Shown here: one piece after another, positions 44,948 through 57,417 of the stretch | Layout of the letters: each line of letters begins with the position of its first letter | Numbering within the stretch: position 1 is the first letter of the stretch | From: Adineta ricciae | Taxonomy: Eukaryota > Rotifera > Eurotatoria > Adinetida > Adinetidae | DNA: 64,000 nucleotides | Reading direction: 5' to 3' | NCBI GenBank assembly: GCA_905250025.1 | Contig: CAJNOJ010000198.1 | Location: 124,001-188,000 of the forward strand | Translations under genes and position numbers: made by a program | Notes under the pieces: model-generated | Told to the model about the DNA's origin: nothing | The model's input: only the letters and a program-made list of their open reading frames with translations | Databases searched by the model: none

Positions 44948-45949
44948 TCACAATTTTAACACGGATGGCGTCTTAGGTAAATGAGCATCGATATGTGTAT
45001 CTTGTAAGCGATATAAATCATCATCTTCATCACTTAAACCTGCGCTTTGATTGGTCATATTACTTGTATTATTTCGATTTGTTGTTGATAATGTCGACAT
45101 CGTACGTTTCAAATTGAATGTATCATTTTGTGGGCGAACAGTGATAATTAAATTATGACTATTCGCAACCATCATATCAGTAACTTGGTCTAAAGATTTT
45201 CCGCTAACTTCAATTCCATTAACTTCAATGATTTCATCTCCAACGGATAATAAACCAGTTGATTCTGCTAAACCACCAGCTAACAGACGTGATATGAACA
45301 CACCGGGAACATTTTCTACACCATTTGGACCGTATTTGATGGCGACACCATCACGAATGTAAAATCCGAGTGGTTTGCTTTCTTTATAACGATGTAATCT
45401 CACACGACGATATGTCACAGGTAACTTTTCCACGTCGATGATCGATGAAACTAGACGAAAATCTGGCTGAATTTCAATGTTACGCTGAGGCGAATGAATG
45501 TTTTTGTCAGAGGACGGATGAATAAATGAAGAGATCTGATCCGAAATCTTTTTCCGTTTTTTCAATGAATCACTTGCATATTGATACGATTCACCTACAA
45601 AACAATGCGTTCAAAGCATCATCCAAAAGCAATTCATCTTACCTTTCCGTTGTACAAAAATTCTCAACAGACCTGAGTAGACTCGCAGAATATGTTCAAT
45701 AATTGTATCATTATTAATCGAAAGTAATTCTCCATCTTTATCGAGATAAGTGACATGAAATGAAATCGATTGTAACCCATGTAAATCTTCGACTAATCGA
45801 TAGAAATCGTCGAATTTGATTGGAATTTTTCGATCTAACTCAAATCGACGGAATTCAGCACCAAACTACATTGAACACAATTTTTATTTCCTATATTTCC
45901 TATCAAACAATCTTACTTTGCTTTTGACTTCGAGTAAAGATAACATCAT
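44948..45949 (-). CDS. par-6: PAR-6 polarity protein
   Basis: Three exons with introns of about 50 bp. It has the PAR-6 order: an N-terminal PB1 domain (begins [11 protein letters not shown], then [11 protein letters not shown] and [18 protein letters not shown]), a semi-CRIB ([16 protein letters not shown]) and a PDZ domain with LGFYIRDG as its carboxylate loop, [19 protein letters not shown] and [18 protein letters not shown]. It scaffolds aPKC and Cdc42 in apical-basal polarity. The C-terminus after the PDZ is about 60 residues, Ser/Thr/Asn-rich and short compared with vertebrates, ending in TAA or similar at 44948. It is divergent from flightless-1; about 208 bases separate the two ATGs. 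Confidence 0.95.
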
Positions 45950-46157
45950 TCGTTTTCAAACGCTCTTCATCAAATGATCATGTTCGTTATCATCGAACAA
46001 ATAAACATTTGTTCTGTTTTCTTATTGGAAGATATACCTATTGCCATCTAGCGGATATTTATTCGAAAACAAATCATAACCGTTCGAATGAATCATTTCA
46101 TGGAAGGACAATATATATACACATATTTCTTTTTTTATTAATTTCTTCTATGACAAA

Positions 46158-49100
46158 ATGGCCCCCTCGGTTCTTCTACCTTATATTTACGGATTAGATT
46201 TGTCGAAAAATGAATTCGGAGTATGAAATAAACGAATCATGCGTGCAAACAATATCATTGATATCTTTACTATTTAGGATGCACAGCAATTTCCAATCCC
46301 GATACAAGAAATGTGTAATCTGCGCTGGTTAGAATTAAATCGAACAAATATCAATCGTCTACCAGAATTCATTGGACATCTTCAATCTCTCGTACGATCT
46401 GTCTTTGTGAATATCTCAAAAGTATATATTTTTTTCTCTTTTCATTAGGAAACATTGAGTTTAGCCCATAATGATCTACCAGAAGTGCCTTTATGTTTGA
46501 ACGATTTAACATCATTACGTTCATTAACATTACGAGACAATCATGTGTCGAACCCACAAATTTCGGCAAGATTATTTGATATACCTGACCTATCGATACT
46601 AGATTTAAGTCGAAACAATCTTCATGCATTTCCAAAAGATATTGAAAATGCCAAGGGTCTGATTGTTCTTAATCTTTCATCAAATCAGTATGTAAACGAG
46701 ACATTCTTTCAACTTCTTACAAAATCTTCTTTCCTTTTAGCATCGAACAAATTCCCAACCATGTGTTCGTTTCACTTTTTGAATTAGTACATCTAAACTT
46801 AAGTGATAATAAAATCGGTAAAGGTCAACTAAATGAATCATATTCGCTTCTAAATCAATCCTCTTTAGACACATTGCCAGCACAAATGCGTCGATTAACA
46901 TCGTTACAAGTATTAATTTTAAACAATAATCCACTCGTGCACGCACAACTTAGGTACACTTCAGCAATCCTCTACTTTACAATTGAGAGTTGTTTAATTT
47001 ATTCTAGACAATTGTCATCCATGCATTCACTTGAAACTCTTCATTTGAGTAATACCAAACGAACGTTAAACAATGTTCCAGCTATACTTGAACAGTTACC
47101 TAATCTCTCTGGTATAAATCTTCTCTCGATGACATCAAGTCTTACGTTGACATTTATTTAGATCTTGATCTATCAGCAAATGATCTTCCGGCTGTCCCGG
47201 ATGTTGTATATAAATTGAAAGCATTGAAACGATTGAATTTGAATGATAATCAAATCACAGAATTAACTGCTCAATCAGGTTGAATTAATCTTTATTGCTC
47301 GAGATCAATGCCAATCTCGTATTCTTCTAGATGGATGGCCTCAACTGGAAATCTTACAAATATGTCGAAATAATTTGAAGAGTCTTCCACAACAATTGAT
47401 GCGTTGCACAAAATTACGACGTCTCTATTTGAATAGTAATCAAATCAATCTTCATGGTTTGCCGCGAGGAATCTTCAATCTCGAACAACTAGAAGTATTC
47501 AGTGCCGCAGATAATAATTTAGAAACAATTCCTGATGCATTATGTCGATTAGGAAGTTTGAAAGTCTTAAATTTGAATAAGAATAGATTATTGACATTAC
47601 CGGAAGCGATTCATTTCCTACAATTAAAAGTAAGTCAGAAGGATTCGTTAAATGTTTATCTGTCAGTCGATCTTTGTTTTGTTTTGAAACTTTTGTGTGA
47701 ACTGGGCCTTCATGCATGCGAAAATATATGCTCATATGATCCTCGTTGTTCGAAATAGTCTAGACATGCGAAGGTCAATGAAAACCTTTTCGATCGAGTT
47801 GAAACGAAAACATCTATTTCTTAACCTTTCACGCTCTTCCGTATCGAAGGTGAAAGATCTGCAGAATGAAAAGAAATTCCACGGAAGCGAATGAATAGTC
47901 ATCTGGGATTAAGACAAGCCAAGCAATTTTTTATATTTATCTCTAGGAACTTGATGTTGGTGAAAATCCAGATTTTGTTATGCCGCCTAAACCAAAAGAA
48001 TGTCAAAAGGGCTCTGGTCCGGCGTTCTACAACATTGATTTTTCTCTTGCAAATCAATTAAAACTAGCTGGACAAGTTGCTCCTGAACAGTCACCTGCTA
48101 GCACGGATATTCAACAAAAGCGTGCAGCACGTATTCGCCGTTTAAATAAACCCGAACAGCGAAATCCAGCGGGCAGCGGTGGCTCATCCGAAACGGTTCT
48201 ACGTGGTATGCGAGAGACAGCAAAACGTAAACATGCACTAGATTCAAGTTTGGGCAACAATGGTCATTATAATGATGACGAAGAAATAGCCGGGCGCCGC
48301 TGGGATGAACAAATTGAACGACCCCAATTGAACTATAGTGAATTTTTTGATGATGCTGCCGGCCAATGCGCTGGTATAACCTGTTGGGAAATCGAAAACT
48401 TTCTTCCCAAACAATTAGAACGTCAATTAAATGGAACATTTTATACAGGAGATTGCTACATTGTCTTGTACACTATGGTAGAATTATCAGGTAATATGGA
48501 TTGGCAAATCTTCTTTTGGATTGGGAAAGATGCGACGGTAAGGATGGAATGGCTGTTATTGTTTGTCTTTAAACTCATGTATGATTATTTAGTTGGACAA
48601 ACAAGCATGTGCAGCAATGCATGCTGTGAATTTACGTAATATGCTTGGTGCGTCTTGTCGTACACAACGTGAAGAACAAGCAGATGAATCTGAAGAATTC
48701 TTAGCGTTGTTTAACAATCATCTACGAGTAATTGATGGTGCTAGAACAGAAACAGGATTTTGGGTTGTACGAGATGTTGTATGTACTTATGAATCAGCTC
48801 TTTTCATCCAAATGAAAATGTTCTTCGCTTGTTAAGGAACACCCAATACGTTTTTATCGTGCTAGTGGCACTCAAAAACTCCATGTTGAACTTGTCTCTG
48901 CAAGTGCAACATCTCTTGATTCTCGCTATGTGTTCTTTCTTGATGTTGGACCTAAACTTTACATATGGATTGGCAAAAAATGTCATAGTATGACAAAAGC
49001 CAAGACAAGGTATGCTCATTAGCTGATCGAATTTCGATATTCACAATCTTTGCTCGTATTTTTAGATTATTTGTTGAAAAAGTGAACAAAAGTGAACGAA

Positions 49101-51477
49101 AGGGTTTGAGCGAATTAATTCAAATCAATCAAGGAGATGAAACAGACGCGTTCTGGAAAGAATTAGGTGGTAAACCAGCTAATTACCAACTAGTTAATCA
49201 TGTACCAGATAATTTTGTCCCACCAAGATCTATTCTGTATAAAGTTGATCTTGGACAAGAATTTATTGAGTTACCTCAAGGTAGAATTGCTTAGTTTTGC
49301 GAAAAAAAACGATATTTTATTGAGATTTTTCTTCTAGTTGAACTTGAACCTGGCGGTGCTTTGAAGAAAGAATTATTACATACACGAAATATTTACATAC
49401 TTGATTGTTACACGGAGTTATTCGTTTGGTATGTTGAATACATTTTGTTGAAATAGAAAAAGCGTCAATGACTCCTTTGAATACATAGGATTGGTAAAAA
49501 ATCAGCACGCCTTGTCCGAATGGCTGCCACGCGATTAGCAGTTGAATTATTGGCCATGATTAGACGACCAGAACATGCTGCAATTACAAAAACATTAGAA
49601 GGGTGAGACGATCGATTGGTTCAATGTCAATTTCCATGTTTTACTTTTGTTTAGAGTGGAAACCCAAGTATTTAAATCTAAATTTGATGCATGGGATGAT
49701 GTCCTAGCAGTTGATTTCACTCGTACAGCTGACAATGTTTCGAAGAAGGGAGCCGACATGAAGGTTTGTAGGGCGTTATCGATCGAATGAATCTTTTAAT
49801 ACGTTCTCTCCCTTTAGAAAATTCTTCAAGACAACGAAATCAAAACAAATCTCACCGCTCTATTTAAAAACCGCCCACCATGGCAGTCTCGTGCTGCAGC
49901 TCATGAAGCGCTTGAAGATTGGAATATATTTCTCCTTCAACCATTTTCCATGTTTGTTTACGAAAATAAAAAATTCGTCAAGTTACCAGATGATGAACGA
50001 GGTTTGTAGAAAGGTTCAATTTTCAAGAAGTTGATCTGGCGCTTTGATTCCTTCTAGGACAATTCTATTCGCACGATTCTTATCTGTTTGTTGCTCGTTA
50101 TTTATTGCCAAGCGAAGATGAAAACATGGATATAAGTGAACTTGAAGACGAGATCAAAGATTCCGATACTGAACGTATCGTTTATTTTTGGCAAGGAAGA
50201 AGTGCAAACAATACAGCTTGGTTATCATTTAATTACACGTACGTTTCGTTTATTTGAATAAACAAAAAAAGATAATGTATATTGTTTACTTCTAGTTTCA
50301 AACAAGAACTAATCGATGTTCTGGGAGATTTTGAAATTGTTCAATTGATTCAACAACAAGAAAATCAAAGATTCATGGCACATTTCAATCGAAAACTTAT
50401 TATACATAATGGTAAACGTCGTACTGCAGCACAGCGTGCACAGATACCGATACAACGACTGACTCAAACACAAATGTATCACATACGTTGGTGCTATTCG
50501 ACAATCATGACACGTTGTATTCAAGTTGAAGCAACATCCGCTAATCTTTGTTCGGAATTTTGGTAATTTTTCATGTTTGTGCGAAGAAAGATTTTGTAAT
50601 TCGATGTTTAGTTACATCGTTACTGTTCCACTGGATTCAGGAGATATCATTGGAATTGTTTATGTGTGGATAGGCAATTCTGTTCATCCTGATGATGCAC
50701 TATTAGCACAAGAAATTGCTAATGAAATGTATAATGTAAGTTGATTGAATGAATGCCCATTCTTGGATAATGTCGTCTATTAAATTAGGATTCGTATACA
50801 ATTCAAGTGATCAATGAGGGGAATGAACCAGAAAACTTCTTCTGGGTTGGCCTAGGTGATCGTTTACCATATGATACAGTAAGTTGTAATGATTTTCGAC
50901 CCATTCTTGTATCTGTACTGTACAACTTTAGTCTGCAGATTATATGCGTTACATGCGTTTATTCAAATGTTCGAATGAAAATGGATTTTTCGTTGTTACA
51001 GAAAAATATGCCGACTTTTGTCAAGTAAATTGACCTTGTCCGAAAGAATCAGAACCTTTGATTTTTGTTTAGGATGATTTACTTGATGATGATTGCATGT
51101 TACTTGATACTGGAACGTATGTTTTCCTATGGAAAGGACCAACTGCAAGCATCATTGAAGTTAAATTTGCAGCCAAAAGTGCCGAAGTAAGTTTAGATTC
51201 TCCACTACCTTAAACAAACATTGAGATAACAACTTTTTAGCTTTATATTCAACATTTACGCACACGTGAACCTGATCGTCCACGTAAATTACGTTTAACT
51301 GTGAAGAATTCTGAGCCTATTGAATTTCGTAAATGCTTCCACGCTTGGTCGAAACACAAGAATCCACCTCGTGAACTTGAAAAACAAAATGCTTACTCTA
51401 TTGCTCAACAACAAAAGCAGCAGCCACAAGCAAAACAAGCACCAAAAAAACCTCATGTATCAAACATTTTCGTCTAG
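46158..51477 (+). CDS. FLII: Flightless-1 (leucine-rich repeats plus gelsolin domains)
   Basis: Actin-remodelling and transcription-coactivator protein. About 20 exons with introns near 50-70 bp (one near 47630-47945 longer). N-terminus [20 protein letters not shown] begins about 15 leucine-rich repeats to [11 protein letters not shown] near 47980; a linker with [18 protein letters not shown] follows; then six gelsolin-like repeats, including [52 protein letters not shown] and [13 protein letters not shown]. The order matches human FLII throughout, including [11 protein letters not shown] and ESEEFLALF. The stop TAG is 51475-51477. The Gln/Lys-rich end (about 30 residues) is beyond the usual C-terminus. 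Confidence 0.96.
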
Positions 51478-52014
51478 CTTTTCTTCTTTTCTACTATCGC
51501 CAGAGAATCAAATTAGTTCTTTATTTTTTTTTAAAGTAGTCGACACATCCAGCAGATAATTCCCAGTTTCTTTTTTCTGTTCTCTAGTCACCTTGCTTCC
51601 CATTCTTTTTTTTACTATTTAATCATTTTTGGTTGTTTTTTTTTATAAACCATTGTCTTCCTTAAACAAGCACATACGCAATTAGACACAAAAGAAATTG
51701 AATCAAAACATTTCGATATCTTTTAAATGAAGAACAACATTATTTATTTGTGTGTGTTTTTTAATGAATGATGTACTCGTTCTGATTGCAGATTTGACTT
51801 TGTTAATCACAAAAAAAACCATTGTTGCCTAACTATTCAGTTCATTTCTTTCGCCTTGATATTTCTCTTCTTTGTTTTTTTTCCTTTTCTTTGCTTGATA
51901 TGCATATGCTTTAATAATAATTAATAAAAAACAAACATTTCATGGTGCTTTACATCAGTTTTACTATTCCAGATATCGTTTGTTCAAATCGATTTGCCGC
52001 ATTTCTCTAGAATC
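51478..52014 (+). other. 3'UTR of flightless-1 and upstream region of FCP1
   Basis: About 535 T-rich bases. AATAAAA-type signals occur near 51919-51929. No gene seen. A CTCTAG acceptor-like site ends 5 bases before the FCP1 ATG. Confidence 0.5.
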
Positions 52015-54907
52015 ATGAGCAAAAATGGTGGTAACAATGTGGGAAAGAAGAGCAACATAAAGGAAATTAAGTTTCATTTTCAAAAATCGGTTCAAGTAAC
52101 GAAAGTATTCGTTCGAGAAAACCATCAATTAACAACGAATGAAACCATATTTACAATGATTGATACAGACCATCCGGGTATGGTGAAAGCACATATTGAA
52201 CGAGGAGAACTAGTCCATTGAAACATTCGTATTTTTCTTTGTGTAGAGAGTACGAAAGAGCCGTTCTTGTCATCAGTTTTGGGAACAGTAACAAAAGTCT
52301 ATATACATGAATTTGACGTTCTTACCTATGGGTAAAGTTTTGTGAATGTTAGCACGTGTTTTGTATAGTTTCGTTGGCGAATTTAGTTCGATTATTTTGG
52401 AATATGAAGAATGTCTACATTCGATTACATTCAAAAATCTCTGCTGTGATTGTGGTGCAGATTTGAATCAGTAAAAGATTCTTTTCTATAGGAATAAGTT
52501 CATCGAATTTATCGTTTTTAACAGGTTGAAAGACAAGATGGAAATGATTTCATCGCGAAATTTAGACGCAGAGCCATTGATTGACGTGTCACTAGCACAA
52601 CCAAATGCAATGAGAGCAGCAACAACAGTGTCCATGGAACATACTGTGCCAGAATTACGAATAACACCAGAGGTTAAATTCTTTTTTGTTTCTAATGTGA
52701 AGACTTTTCCTATTCGATGCTTGTTTAGATGGCTGAAAAATACAGTATTGAAGAACGTGATCGTCTTCTTCGTGAACGTAAACTTGAATTACTTGTTGAT
52801 TTGGATCAGACGCTACTTCATACAACGAATTCAAGCAATTATTATCCATATTCACCTGTAAATTTCAATCTTTGACATTGTTTTCCTCGAATCTCTCGAT
52901 TATTACTTAGGACGTTGTTGGATATCAATTGAGTACCCAATCTTCGCAAAGATATTACACAAAATTGCGTCCCGGTGTGAAAGAATTTCTGACAAATCTT
53001 CTACCATATTATCAATTTCATATCGTTACTTTTGGTGAACGTGTCTACGCACATACAATGGCTAATCTGATTGATCCAAATAAAACCTTTTTCTATCATA
53101 GAATCCTGTCTCGAAATGAATGCTTTGATCCAACACGAAAAACCGAAAATTTAAGGTATTGACTTTGACTTCTCGATGATAATTCTATCATTTGCAATTC
53201 TAGCGCTTTATTTCCCTGTGGTGATTCGATGGTTTGTATTATTGATGATCGAGAAGATGTTTGGAATTATGCAAAGAATCTTGTTCATGTGAAACCGTAT
53301 GTTTGGTTCAAAGATGTTGGTGATATCAATGATGGCCATTTACCATCACCGCCAATTCCAAATGAGCAGTTAATTCCACCGATTAGTGAGAAGGAATTTG
53401 AAGAACAATTAGAACATAGTGAACAGCTTGCAGAAGAACGTATGGAAATGACGAGTATTGCATTGATTGAACGAACTACTGAAGAAGGTCAACAACATGC
53501 ATTGCATCGAGGCGAGAAAAGGAAATTCGATAATGATGATGATACGCATAATGGAACAAGTAAGAACGTGGAAAATGATGAATCAACTAAGAAATTAAAA
53601 GACCAAGATGACAATTACCCGAATGAGTAAGTTTTCTGTATATTACTTCCAATACTTCAAATTACTGGATGCTGAGTTTAGCCAAACGAGTTCTACAACG
53701 TCGTCAGCAACCGCTGATCTCACTGTTGTCGTTGACACTGACAATTATCTCCGTCAATTAGAAACTATTCTCAAGAATATTCATAGCAGATTCTATAGTG
53801 CCTATGATCAATGGACACAAGATAAGACACGTGCTATGCCTGATGTGAAACAAATTCTTCCTGATATTCGTAGACAAGTACTCAAAGATGTATCCGTCTG
53901 CTTTTCACATTTGATGCCTCAAGGTTACCCATTGGAAAAGCATCGTGCTACAATTCTCGCACGCGCACTAGGTGCAACTGTGACGCCAGATCTACAAATC
54001 GATGATAATGGCAGATGTATAACCACGCATGTGGTTGCCGGTAAACGAACGACGAAAGTTGAACGAGCAGTTAAATATAATATCCATGTTGTGACGCCGG
54101 AATGGCTCATTGACTGTTATGAACAGTGGGAAAGAAAACCGGAAGAAAATTTCGTACTACATTCGAATTATGACGTCAGAAAATCACGGTTATTTTCAAG
54201 AGATACACCAAGAATAGGTAAACATTGAAAATCGAACAAATCAAAGGATAAACAAGTTTATTTCATAGCATACAATGAGTTCAATGCAACAAATGATCGA
54301 CCAGTTTCCACTAAGCAAAAGGTAACGTCATGTTCGATTTCCACATAAACTTGATTTCAATATTTTCCAGTCTGAGACTACTTCCGGAGATGAACGAGCA
54401 TCAAGTTCAACTACGAGTAAACCATCTCGGTCATCGTTGAAACGGCCTCGCACTCCGGAACTCCCGTCAACATCTGATCTGCCCAGTGATGTGATCGATG
54501 AAGAAGAACAAGTGACAACGAGGGATTATAACTTTAGCATGAGTGTCGATGAATTGTCCGATATGGAAAAAGAGGTGAACGATTTCTGTGGTGACGATGA
54601 CGACGACGACGATGATGATGATAGTGACGATGAAAATAATCTTCAAACTCGACCGACAAAACAGCAACGCACTACTTCGCCTTCGGCGATTACCACAGCA
54701 GCAGCAACAACGACGACAACATCGGCAGTTGATGAAGACAACGACGACGAAGATGAATACGATTCGGATTCGTCCAGTAGTCAAAAGCTACGCGCTCTTA
54801 TCTTAGGTAAAAAGTCGGATGCGGATATCGATGAAGATAATTTCGGTGATGATGATATGCCTCGTGGTTGGAAACCGGAGAAAACAGCGAAAAAAGAACG
54901 TTCATAG
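52015..54907 (+). CDS. CTDP1: RNA polymerase II CTD phosphatase FCP1
   Basis: Dephosphorylates Ser2/Ser5 of the Pol II C-terminal tail so the enzyme can be recycled. About nine exons. Catalytic DLDQT at about 52798-52812, with the HTT that follows it in FCP1 (LLVDLDQTLLHTT), then KLRPGVKEFL, ERVYAHTMANLIDP, RILSRNE and CIIDDREDVW (metal-site Asp pair). The BRCT domain is at about 53870-54170, ending TPEWLIDCYEQWERKPE. The N-terminal part has SIILEYEECLH and LCCDCGADL as in FCP1. The C-terminus has a poly-Asp run near 54591-54630, and ends NFGDDDMPRGWKPEK, the acidic FCP1 end. The first exon join near 52220-52247 is unclear: the only GT there is a weak GTCCAT. Confidence 0.94.
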
Positions 54908-55092
54908 CTAATTGACGATAATCAATTCTCTTCATTACAGTTCCATGTGTTTGTATAATGTAAACGTGTGAACATGCAAAGATTTTTCTTCTTTCATTCT
55001 TGTGATTACTATATTTTTGTGATCAATCTCATTCAGACAAAATGAACATTAAAAAGTGATAGAAAAGAGGAAAAAAAGACATTCATTGAGAT

Positions 55093-56024
55093 CTATTTTG
55101 TAACAAAGGCAACGAAGGTGGACCAAATAATTGCACAAATATTTGCATAAAGTACACTAAAACATACGATTTAGTTAGGAATGATATCAACGAAAACATA
55201 CCGATGATGAACAGGAATGAAATAAAAATTTGTCAACTGAATCAAAGGCCAGACGGCATAATTAGCTTTCATTACGGTTGGGAAATCCTATAAAATAGTA
55301 CCAATAGAATCTCTGAGCGAAAAATGTTTCTGCTTACTAGAAGAAATCGGAGTTTGACTTCGTCAAACGATTTCCCGCTGACTAAAGGAAGATAGGCGAT
55401 CATTGCTGCATTAAGTAAAGGTGCAGCGATAGTCTAAAAAGAAGGAATCGTTTGACACGAATTTTCATCGAAAACATATTCATACTTGATCAGCGAACAT
55501 CATTTTGATTGGTTTTAATCTTGTATTTGAAAAGACTTTTTCCAAAGCATAATACCAATAACGAACAAATGGACCCTAATAGATAAAAAAAAGCAGATAG
55601 ATCAACAAATCACGAAGAACATCCACTAACTGAAAACACGTAACCAAATGCTGCAAAGCGAAAAATGCGAATCCAGTCCAAATCCAATAGTCCTCTTTGT
55701 TCAATAATTGTTTGAGATATAATACTACCCAAACCCATGGTTGTTCCTAAACAAATCACCATCGACATTCATATTTCAAGGAAGAAAACCATACTAACCT
55801 GTTGTCAATGCCATCGACAGTAATGGATAGTGTAGAACAAAGTTATTATATTTTCTCAATGTTGAAGCAAACACTAGAAGAAAGATGTTTACATCAATAA
55901 AACCTGTCTGTTTGAATCGAAGTCACTCTTTACTCGAGACAAGGATTCGTAAAGTTAATTTCAGTTTGGCATAAATATCTCCAAACAATGTGGAGAAGGC
56001 CATGAAGACTTGCACAGTAAACAT
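55093..56024 (-). CDS. MPV17/PMP22-family membrane protein, copy A
   Basis: Inner mitochondrial or peroxisomal four-span protein family. The conserved block DFPTVMKANYAVWPLIQLTNFYF, with W-P-x-x-Q-x-x-N-F, is followed by IPVHHR and after an intron VLYANICAIIWSTFVAF, ending VTK and TAG at 55093-55095. The 5' part has TLRKYNNFVLHYPLLSMALTTG. Six or so exons, introns 45-70 bp. An upstream exon begins at ATG 56024 (MFTVQVFMAFSTLF...); its donor at 55953 or so joins to the TG of TGTTTGC near 55894 and so creates an in-frame ATG at the junction. Either start gives an MPV17-like protein; the longer would add about 30 residues. Confidence 0.85.
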
Positions 56025-56364
56025 GATGACTTTGTCTGATATTGAACAACTTCGAAATGATAGGGAAAAAATTCTGTACACAGAAGATAAATATTCAAGT
56101 GTGTTTGTTTGGCAACTTATGTGTCTATAACAGTCATTCTCTATCGAAATGTTTTGCTTCTTCTCTTCTCTACTGTTCTTGCTTCGATCACAGTCGAGTA
56201 GAACGAAAGAAAGAGATAAATTATATCGAACAATGTATGCTGATCAGCAGTTCACGCCCGTATCTCGTTGGACTTATGACCTTTCATAGAATTTCTTCTC
56301 TGACTGAACGACATCGACATGTTTCTGCTTGATTGAATATTTTTATTCAGAAAAAAATACAAAA

Positions 56365-57151
56365 TCATTTCGTTACAAACGCTAGAAATGTTGACCAAAC
56401 TAATGAACAGATATTCACAAATAATACCCTAAAACAAAAGTTCTAGATAGATACAGCTATTGGATAATTCTTTCGGTTTACCGATGTTGTATCGGGATGA
56501 AATAGAAGTTCGTTAATTGGATCACTGGCCATGCTGAGTAATTTGCTTTCATCACGGTTGGAAAGTCCTGCAATAATATTACAAGATATACTCGAAATAA
56601 AGAGCGAGAAATTTACTTCACGAAAACGTTTTTTGGCTTCGGTCATCGATTTTCCACTTGACAATGGAAGATAAAGAAGAACTACACTATTCAGCAATGG
56701 TGCAGCAATGATCTATAATTAATGAATCGATTTTTCATTTCTTTCAGAAAAAATTCAATAAAACCTGATCAGTGATCATCATTTTCACCGGTTTCAATTT
56801 GGCACCAGCGAAATATTTATCTAATCCATAATACCAATATCGAAGAAAAGGCCCCTAAGCAAATTAAATATACAAAACAAGTTTGCATAGAAATTTTAGT
56901 TCACAAACTGAGAATAGGTAACCAAAAGCAGCAAAACGAGATACACGAGCCCAATCGACAGTTTTCAAAGTTCGTTTCTCTATAGCCGTTTGCGAAATCA
57001 CATTTCCCAATCCCATCGTTGTTCCTAATCAACAGATTAACAATCCAGGACATTATTTCATGCTAAAACTTCGTCTACCTGTCGTTAAACTCATTGCTAT
57101 GAGCGGATAGCGCAAAACAAATTTATTATAACTTTTCAAAATCGCAGCCAT
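56365..57151 (-). CDS. MPV17/PMP22-family membrane protein, copy B
   Basis: Tandem paralogue of copy A, same strand, with ATG 57151 (MAAILKSYNKFVLRYPLIAM). Conserved parts: GLGNVISQ (G-D-x-I-x-Q motif with N for D), GPFLRYWYYGLDKYF, DFPTVMKANYSAWPVIQLTNF and VLFVNICSLVWSTFLAFVTK. TGA at 56365-56367. Introns of 45-70 bp sit at the same places as in copy A, so the two arose by duplication. The ATG directly follows a CTTCACAG acceptor-like site. Confidence 0.86.
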
Positions 57152-57417
57152 CTGTGAAGAAAATTTTCATCGGTTATTTTACTAGAAAATCAAACAAACA
57201 AATAGGAACAGATTTATTCGAGAAAAGAACAATTTTGTCTAAATAAGTTGAATAAACGATGTTCATCAGTGACTAGGTGACATAAAAGATAAGATACTTC
57301 TATTTACAAAACACTCACACACATACATATAGAAAGTGCAAAGAAAACGAATGTTTGGAATGAAGGAAAAGCATATTGCACATTGATGAAAAACTAATGG
57401 AATGAGTATTCGATCTA

